Positions 59,212-64,000 of a DNA stretch of 64,000 bases are shown one piece after another. The DNA lies in assembly GCF_000498575.2 (NCBI RefSeq), contig NZ_AWSQ01000004.1, positions 769,142 through 833,141 of the forward strand. Reading direction: 5' to 3'. The first letter of the stretch is position 1. The number at the start of each line of letters is the position of its first letter. The notes under the pieces are model-generated. The model did not search any database. It was given only the letters and a program-made list of their open reading frames with translations, and was not told where the DNA came from. The position numbers and the translations under genes were made by a program. The stretch comes from Pseudomonas taeanensis MS-3. GTDB lineage: Bacteria; Pseudomonadota; Gammaproteobacteria; Pseudomonadales; Pseudomonadaceae.

Positions 59212-62200
59212 ATGTGGTGGGGAAAATCCAAGCAGGCGGATGCAAGCAAGAACGCTCAGTTGCCCGAGTCGGCGCACGCCAGTCAGCTGCCGCGCCCGCA
59301 GCCGCTGATCAGTGCGCTCGAACCCCGCATGATGTTCGACGGCGCGGTGGCCGCCACCGTGGCCAGCGATGTTCCGACCGCTGATGAGGCCGCCGGCAAC
59401 CTTCACGGCGACGCCGCCACCGCAGAATCGAACCAGGCCGTCAGCGACAGCTCCCAGGCCAGCCCGGTGGCGGACGCCCAGAATGGCGGCCGCAAGGAAA
59501 TCGTCTTCGTCGATACGCGCGTGCCGGACTACCAAGCTCTGCTGGAGTCCGTCTCGCCGGATGCCGAAGTGGTATTGCTGAGCACGGATCAGAATGGCGT
59601 ACAGCAGATCGCCGATGCCTTGAAAGCTCGCAGCGGTATCGATGCCATCCATATCATTTCCCACGGCGATGCCGGGCTGCTGCTGCTGGGCAATGCACCA
59701 CTGTTCGAAGGCAATCTCAGCGATTACAGCAGCCAACTGCAGAGCATCGGCGAGGCCCTGACCACGGACGGCGACATTCTGCTCTACGGCTGTGAAGTGG
59801 GGGCTGGTAGCGAGGGGCAGGCCTTCCTGTCGCAGCTGGCGAGCATCACCGGTGCCGATATCGCAGCATCCAGCGATGACACTGGCGGCAGCGCCAAGGG
59901 CGGAGATTGGGATCTGGAAATCACCACCGGCGACGTAGCAGCTAGCTACGCACTGAACCTCTCCCAACTCAGCAGTTACGATCACGTCCTGGTAACCACC
60001 AGCGTCAACAGCCTCGCCGGACTCAAGACCGCGATTGCTACGGGCAACACCGATGGCGTCGCCGACGTGATCACCCTGACCGGCAATATCACCTTCGCCT
60101 CAACGGCTGATGCCATTTCAATCAACGTCACCGACGGCCAGACCATGAGTATCGTCGGCGGTGGTTTCACCCTGAGTGGCAACAATCTTGCGCGCGTGCT
60201 TGATGTGTCCACCTCTGGTGCGGGCTCTGAGGTAGCCATCAGCAACCTGACAATTAGCAATGGTTTCTTGAGTGGTGCAGGCGGCAATACACCAGGCAAC
60301 AGCGTGGGACTCGCCGGCGGCGATGCACTGGGCGCTAATATTCGCAACGCCGGAACCCTAACTATTACAGGTAGCACAATCACTGGAGGCAAGGCGGCTG
60401 GTGGTGGTGGCGCGGGGGGTGGTGCCGGCGGGGGGGGTGGTGCCGGCGGCGGCGGCGGCGGCTTTGGCACAACGCACGGTGGTGCGGGCGGTACCAATCT
60501 TCCAGCATCAGCTGGTTCCACTTCAGCAGGCACAGGGGGTACTGGTGCCGGGTTTTCCGCGGGAGGCGGCACAATGGGGGGGGCGGGTGGCACTACTAGT
60601 GGTGGCGCTGGTGGCAGCTATTCTTCCTACATGTCCGGAGGTGCCGGAAGCACGGCCAACAATGGCAGTATTGGCATCGGCGGCGGCGGCGGCGGCGTTG
60701 GATATAGCTACGGCGGTGGCCGTGGTGGTAATGCGGTGGGCGGTATTTACAACACAGGCACACTTACCATACTGACGAGTTCAATTACGAACAATATAAG
60801 TGCTGGCGGCGGCGGCGGCGGTGGTAGTGCCCCAGGTAGTTCGATTGTTGGTAATGGTGGCGCGGGGGGATCTGGTACCGGAGGCATCTGGAACGCTGGT
60901 GGGACTGTGTTGGTTGATTCCTCCACTAACTCCACCCTAGCTACCGGCAATGTTGGCGCCGGAGGAATAGGAGGAACTGCGACTAAACCCGGCAGCTCAA
61001 GTGGTGCTGCAGGCACAGCTACCTCGCAGATAAGCACAACAGGTGGCGGTACTACTAACACCAACTACAACCCCAACGCAGCCCCCACCATAGGCAGCCT
61101 CAATGGCGACAGCGTAGCCTGGGCAGGCGTTGGCAGTACCGTAATCCTGGACTCCGGCGGCAATGCCGACCTGGGTGATACCGAACTTGAAGCATTGAAC
61201 GGCGGGGCTGGCGATTGGAGCGGCGCAACCCTGACGGTGCAACGCCCCGGCACGGCAGTGAGCATAGACACCCTCGGCTTTAATATCTCGGGCGCGCTCT
61301 TTACCGTCAGTGGCGGCAACCTGCAATCCGGCGGACAAACCTTTGCCACCTTCACCAATACCGGCGGCGTGCTGACCATCAGCTTCACCAGCGGCGCCAC
61401 CACGGCGACGACAGCCCTGGTCAATGATATTGCACAGCGCATTACCTACCGCAGTGACACTCCCGCAGGTGATGCCACGCTGCGATTTACGCTGAGCGAC
61501 GGCACGGCCAGCACGACTGCCGATGTGACGGTGTCCAGCGACACTATCTACATCACCAATACCACCGACACTGCCACCATCAACGTAAGCAACGGGGTGA
61601 GCTTCAGCGAGGCGGTGGCGATTGCTGCCGCCGATACCACCGGTAGCCAGACGCTGATCTTCAGCAGCAGTTTCAACAGTTCGATGACCCTGGCCGGTGC
61701 GCTGGCGATCAACGAGAGTCTGACCATCAACGGCGATTCCGCCAGCGGTCTGACCTTTTCGGGCAGCACCATCACCTTGGGTGGCGGTACCACCCTGAAC
61801 TTCACCAATGCCAGCGGCACGGTTACCATCGCCAGTGCGCTGGCGGGCACCGGTTCGCTGTCCAAGGCGGGCGCGGGGACCTTGGCGCTGAGCAACACTA
61901 GCAATGAAAGCGGTATGTCTGGCGGCATCGCCGTTACAGGGGGCACGCTGAGTGTCAGTAACGACGACCACCTTTCGTCCGGCACGGTGACGCTCGATGG
62001 CGGCACCCTGAACAACAGCTTGACCAGCTTCACCATCGACAACGCTATCACGCTTGGCGCCAGCGGCGGCACCTTCAGTGTCGCTGGGGGCGGTGGCGCT
62101 GCCACCCTCACATTGTCCGGCATCATTTCGGGCAGCGGCAGCCTGACTAAAACGACGGCGTCCATTCTGCAGCTCAATGGCAACAACACTTATACCGGCG

Positions 62201-64000
62201 CCACCAATGTGTCGGCCGGCACCCTGATTGCCAATCACAACAACGCCTTGGGAACCACGGCGGGCGCCACTACGGTGAACTCCGGTGCCACCGTGCGCGT
62301 GGCAGGCGGGCTGACCATCGGCGAAGCCTTTACCATCAGCGGCACCGGCAAGAATGTCAGTGTGGATTACGGTGCGCTGCACCTGATCAGCGGTACCAGC
62401 AGCTTGAATGGTGCTATTACCTTGGCTGGCGATGCCAACGTCAGCGCCGCCACTGGCAGTACCTTCACTCTCAGCGGTGCGCTGGATGGTGCATTCAATC
62501 TGAATAAAACCGATGCGGGCACTCTGACGCTCTCCAATACAGGCAACTCCGGCACCCTGTCCGGCGGCATCTCCATCTCCGACGGTACCCTGTCGGTGGC
62601 CAGCGATAACAACCTGAGCAGCGGTGGGATCACACTGGCCAGTGGCAGCACGCTGGCCGTGACCGGTGCCACCAATATCGACAACGCCATCACTCTGGCT
62701 GGCAATGCCACCGTCAGTAACTCGGCCAACGCCACCCTGTCCGGTGTCATCAGCGGCGCCAATAATCTGAGCAAGGCGGGCGCATCGACGCTCACCCTGT
62801 CCGCCAGTAACACCTACTCGGGCACCACCACAGTTAGCGCGGGCACCCTGAGTGTCGCCAGCGACAGCAACCTCGGCAGCGGCGCGCTGACACTGGCCAG
62901 CGGCAGCACGCTGGCCGTGACCGGTGCCACCACCATCGACAACGCCGTCACCCTCAGTGGCGGCAGCGCCAGCGTCAATACCACAGCCAATGCCACCCTG
63001 TCCGGCAACCTCACCGGCGCAGGTGGGCTGACCAAGACCGGCGCTGCCACGCTGACCCTCAGTGGTACCGACAGTTATAGCGGCGCCACCAGCGTCAATG
63101 CCGGTAGCTTGCTCATCAATGGCGCCTTGTCCGCCACCTCGAGTGCGACTGTGGCGTCTGGTGCCACCCTGGGCGGCAGCGGCAGCATTTTCGCCGCCAG
63201 TTCCACCAACACGCTGACCGTGCAGAGCGGCGGTACCCTGTCGCCCGGCAACAGCCCGGGCACCATGACCGTCAACGGCAACCTCACGATGACCTCAGGC
63301 AGTACTCTGGCTGTGGAGATCAATGGCACCGCCGCCGGTACCCAGTACGATCAGGTGGTCGTCAACGGCACGGTCGATGTCAGCGGCGCCACCCTGTCGG
63401 CCACCCATGGCTACACGCCGGGCAGTGGCGACAGCTACACCATCATCGTCAACGATGCGGCCGATGCTGTCATCGGCAACTTCGCTGGTATAGCGCAAGG
63501 CAGCAGCTTCCTTGCAGGCGGCAATTCAACCCAACTCACCGCCAGCTACATCGGGACTTCGGGCAACGACTTCACCCTGACCACGCCGCTCAACCCGACG
63601 GTTACCTCAGTGTCCTCCATCTCGACCAATGGTACTTATGGCATAGGTAGCACGCTTACCATGGCGGTGAACTTCAGTGAAGCCGTATTCCTGAGTACCG
63701 GCACTATTCAACTGGTACTGGAAACCGGCACGACTGACCGCGCGCTCAGCTACGTCTCCGGCAGCGGCAGCTCGACCCTGTATTTCACCTACACGGTGCA
63801 GGAAGGCGACATTTCATCGGATCTCGACTACATCAGCAGCGCTGGATTAGTTGCTAATGGCGATACCATTCAGAGTGGCTCCTTCATCAATGCGAACCTC
63901 AGCCTAGCGACGCCGGGTGCAGCCGGTTCGCTCGGCGCCAACAAAGCCATCGTGATTGATGGTGTGCGCCCCACGGCTGGCATCGTGGTGGCCGATACCG
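59212..64000 (+). CDS. Giant extracellular protein: LEPR motif, DUF4347, glycine-rich, beta repeats, Ig-like (3' end outside window)
   Basis: At least 1,596 codons, open at the window edge. No Sec signal peptide (MWWGKSKQADASK), so type I or dedicated export is likely. LEPRMMFDGA at 36-45 is the N-terminal LEPR motif. Residues about 96-255 form DUF4347, with IHIISHGDAG (His151) and LLYGCEVG (Cys194). From about 400 to 610 the sequence is glycine-rich. About 770-1400 hold autotransporter-type repeats (ASTLTLSASNTYSGTTTVSA-like). The last part is an Ig-like unit (FSEAVFLSTGTIQLVLETGT). Start ATG 59212 has GAGGGA upstream. Confidence 0.9.
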   Translation, partial: MWWGKSKQADASKNAQLPESAHASQLPRPQPLISALEPRMMFDGAVAATVASDVPTADEAAGNLHGDAATAESNQAVSDSSQASPVADAQNGGRKEIVFVDTRVPDYQALLESVSPDAEVVLLSTDQNGVQQIADALKARSGIDAIHIISHGDAGLLLLGNAPLFEGNLSDYSSQLQSIGEALTTDGDILLYGCEVGAGSEGQAFLSQLASITGADIAASSDDTGGSAKGGDWDLEITTGDVAASYALNLSQLSSYDHVLVTTSVNSLAGLKTAIATGNTDGVADVITLTGNITFASTADAISINVTDGQTMSIVGGGFTLSGNNLARVLDVSTSGAGSEVAISNLTISNGFLSGAGGNTPGNSVGLAGGDALGANIRNAGTLTITGSTITGGKAAGGGGAGGGAGGGGGAGGGGGGFGTTHGGAGGTNLPASAGSTSAGTGGTGAGFSAGGGTMGGAGGTTSGGAGGSYSSYMSGGAGSTANNGSIGIGGGGGGVGYSYGGGRGGNAVGGIYNTGTLTILTSSITNNISAGGGGGGGSAPGSSIVGNGGAGGSGTGGIWNAGGTVLVDSSTNSTLATGNVGAGGIGGTATKPGSSSGAAGTATSQISTTGGGTTNTNYNPNAAPTIGSLNGDSVAWAGVGSTVILDSGGNADLGDTELEALNGGAGDWSGATLTVQRPGTAVSIDTLGFNISGALFTVSGGNLQSGGQTFATFTNTGGVLTISFTSGATTATTALVNDIAQRITYRSDTPAGDATLRFTLSDGTASTTADVTVSSDTIYITNTTDTATINVSNGVSFSEAVAIAAADTTGSQTLIFSSSFNSSMTLAGALAINESLTINGDSASGLTFSGSTITLGGGTTLNFTNASGTVTIASALAGTGSLSKAGAGTLALSNTSNESGMSGGIAVTGGTLSVSNDDHLSSGTVTLDGGTLNNSLTSFTIDNAITLGASGGTFSVAGGGGAATLTLSGIISGSGSLTKTTASILQLNGNNTYTGATNVSAGTLIANHNNALGTTAGATTVNSGATVRVAGGLTIGEAFTISGTGKNVSVDYGALHLISGTSSLNGAITLAGDANVSAATGSTFTLSGALDGAFNLNKTDAGTLTLSNTGNSGTLSGGISISDGTLSVASDNNLSSGGITLASGSTLAVTGATNIDNAITLAGNATVSNSANATLSGVISGANNLSKAGASTLTLSASNTYSGTTTVSAGTLSVASDSNLGSGALTLASGSTLAVTGATTIDNAVTLSGGSASVNTTANATLSGNLTGAGGLTKTGAATLTLSGTDSYSGATSVNAGSLLINGALSATSSATVASGATLGGSGSIFAASSTNTLTVQSGGTLSPGNSPGTMTVNGNLTMTSGSTLAVEINGTAAGTQYDQVVVNGTVDVSGATLSATHGYTPGSGDSYTIIVNDAADAVIGNFAGIAQGSSFLAGGNSTQLTASYIGTSGNDFTLTTPLNPTVTSVSSISTNGTYGIGSTLTMAVNFSEAVFLSTGTIQLVLETGTTDRALSYVSGSGSSTLYFTYTVQEGDISSDLDYISSAGLVANGDTIQSGSFINANLSLATPGAAGSLGANKAIVIDGVRPTAGIVVADT
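60394..61050 (+). repeat. Glycine-rich low-complexity tract in the giant protein
   Basis: GGN-rich DNA coding for runs such as GGGGAGGGAGGGGGAGG and GGGGGGGS. Low-complexity, so prone to length change. The flanks (LTITGSTITGGKA, GTLTILTSSITNN) are regular beta-helix-like strands, so the glycine stretches look like insertions between them. Confidence 0.8.
62633..62950 (+). repeat. Near-identical DNA repeats in the giant gene
   Basis: Bases from about 62633 and from about 62890 share nearly identical 55-60-base stretches coding for LASGSTLAVTGATxIDNA(I/V)TL. The DNA identity is high enough to suggest recent duplication of a beta-repeat unit. Confidence 0.8.

Noticed and set aside
58372..59985. 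A 537-codon minus-strand frame under the second sulfotransferase and the giant gene
   Set aside because: Spans two convincing plus-strand genes in antisense and has no recognisable domain.
60997..62382. A 461-codon minus-strand frame in the beta-repeat region
   Set aside because: Repeat DNA gives open frames on both strands; the plus frame has clear PATR repeats and continues uninterrupted.
1..64000. CRISPR arrays, tRNA/rRNA genes, prophage or IS elements
   Set aside because: No regularly spaced direct repeats, no tRNA cloverleaf and no transposase or integrase was seen. The tail-collar gene alone is not evidence of a prophage.

Overview
The window is chromosomal DNA of a Pseudomonas species or a very close relative. 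It is GC-rich, its intergenic gaps carry several families of REP-like inverted repeats, and its central block follows the Pseudomonas Entner-Doudoroff glucose regulon: eda-pgl-zwf / hexR, the glucose ABC importer gtsABCD with a sugar porin, gtrS-gltR, glk-edd / gap. Species cannot be decided from the sequence alone.

Layout. 1-3.2 kb: a truncated MFS transporter, a periplasmic retropepsin-like protease, a PAP2 undecaprenyl-diphosphatase and a DedA protein. 3.3-28.2 kb: sugar catabolism. Glucose is imported by the porin and GtsABCD, phosphorylated by Glk, oxidised by Zwf and Pgl, and split by Edd and Eda. An unusual extra minus-strand operon (pyk, a 58-codon ORF, eno, gapN, gpmI) encodes a whole lower-glycolysis branch. 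HexR-type operators lie before zwf/hexR, pyk, edd and gap, and A-rich AAnAAnAA (Hfq/Crc-type) motifs lie in the leaders of the porin, gtsA, gltR, gap, hpd and two other genes. mgsA (methylglyoxal synthase) follows gap. 28.2-36.3 kb: LysR/MFS divergent pair, DkgB reductase, ArfB ribosome rescue, an orphan solute-binding protein, a YdjM-type membrane protein and a chemoreceptor. 36.4-42.2 kb: tyrosine catabolism (Na+-coupled transporter, maiA, fahA-like, hmgA, hpd). 42.7-48.4 kb: a curli locus (csgD-E-F-G then csgB-A and a csgC/csgH-like gene), all on the minus strand, facing a LuxR-type regulator.

49-64 kb is the most unusual part. A plus-strand operon encodes a HlyD-type adaptor, a GAF-HlyD fusion, a PqqD-like/M50 protease/HlyD membrane protein, an aspartyl beta-hydroxylase fused to a Nif11-like domain, a sulfotransferase and a GNAT acetyltransferase. 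Opposite it lie a DUF6916-like protein, a phage-tail-collar (microcystin-dependent) protein and a frameshifted APS kinase. Then come a second sulfotransferase and the start of a giant surface protein (more than 1,596 codons, open at the window edge) with an LEPR motif, a DUF4347 caspase-like domain, a glycine-rich tract, autotransporter-type beta repeats and an Ig-like domain. My inference is a dedicated export-and-modification system for a giant extracellular protein.

Long ORFs antisense to GC-rich genes were treated as shadows and left out.
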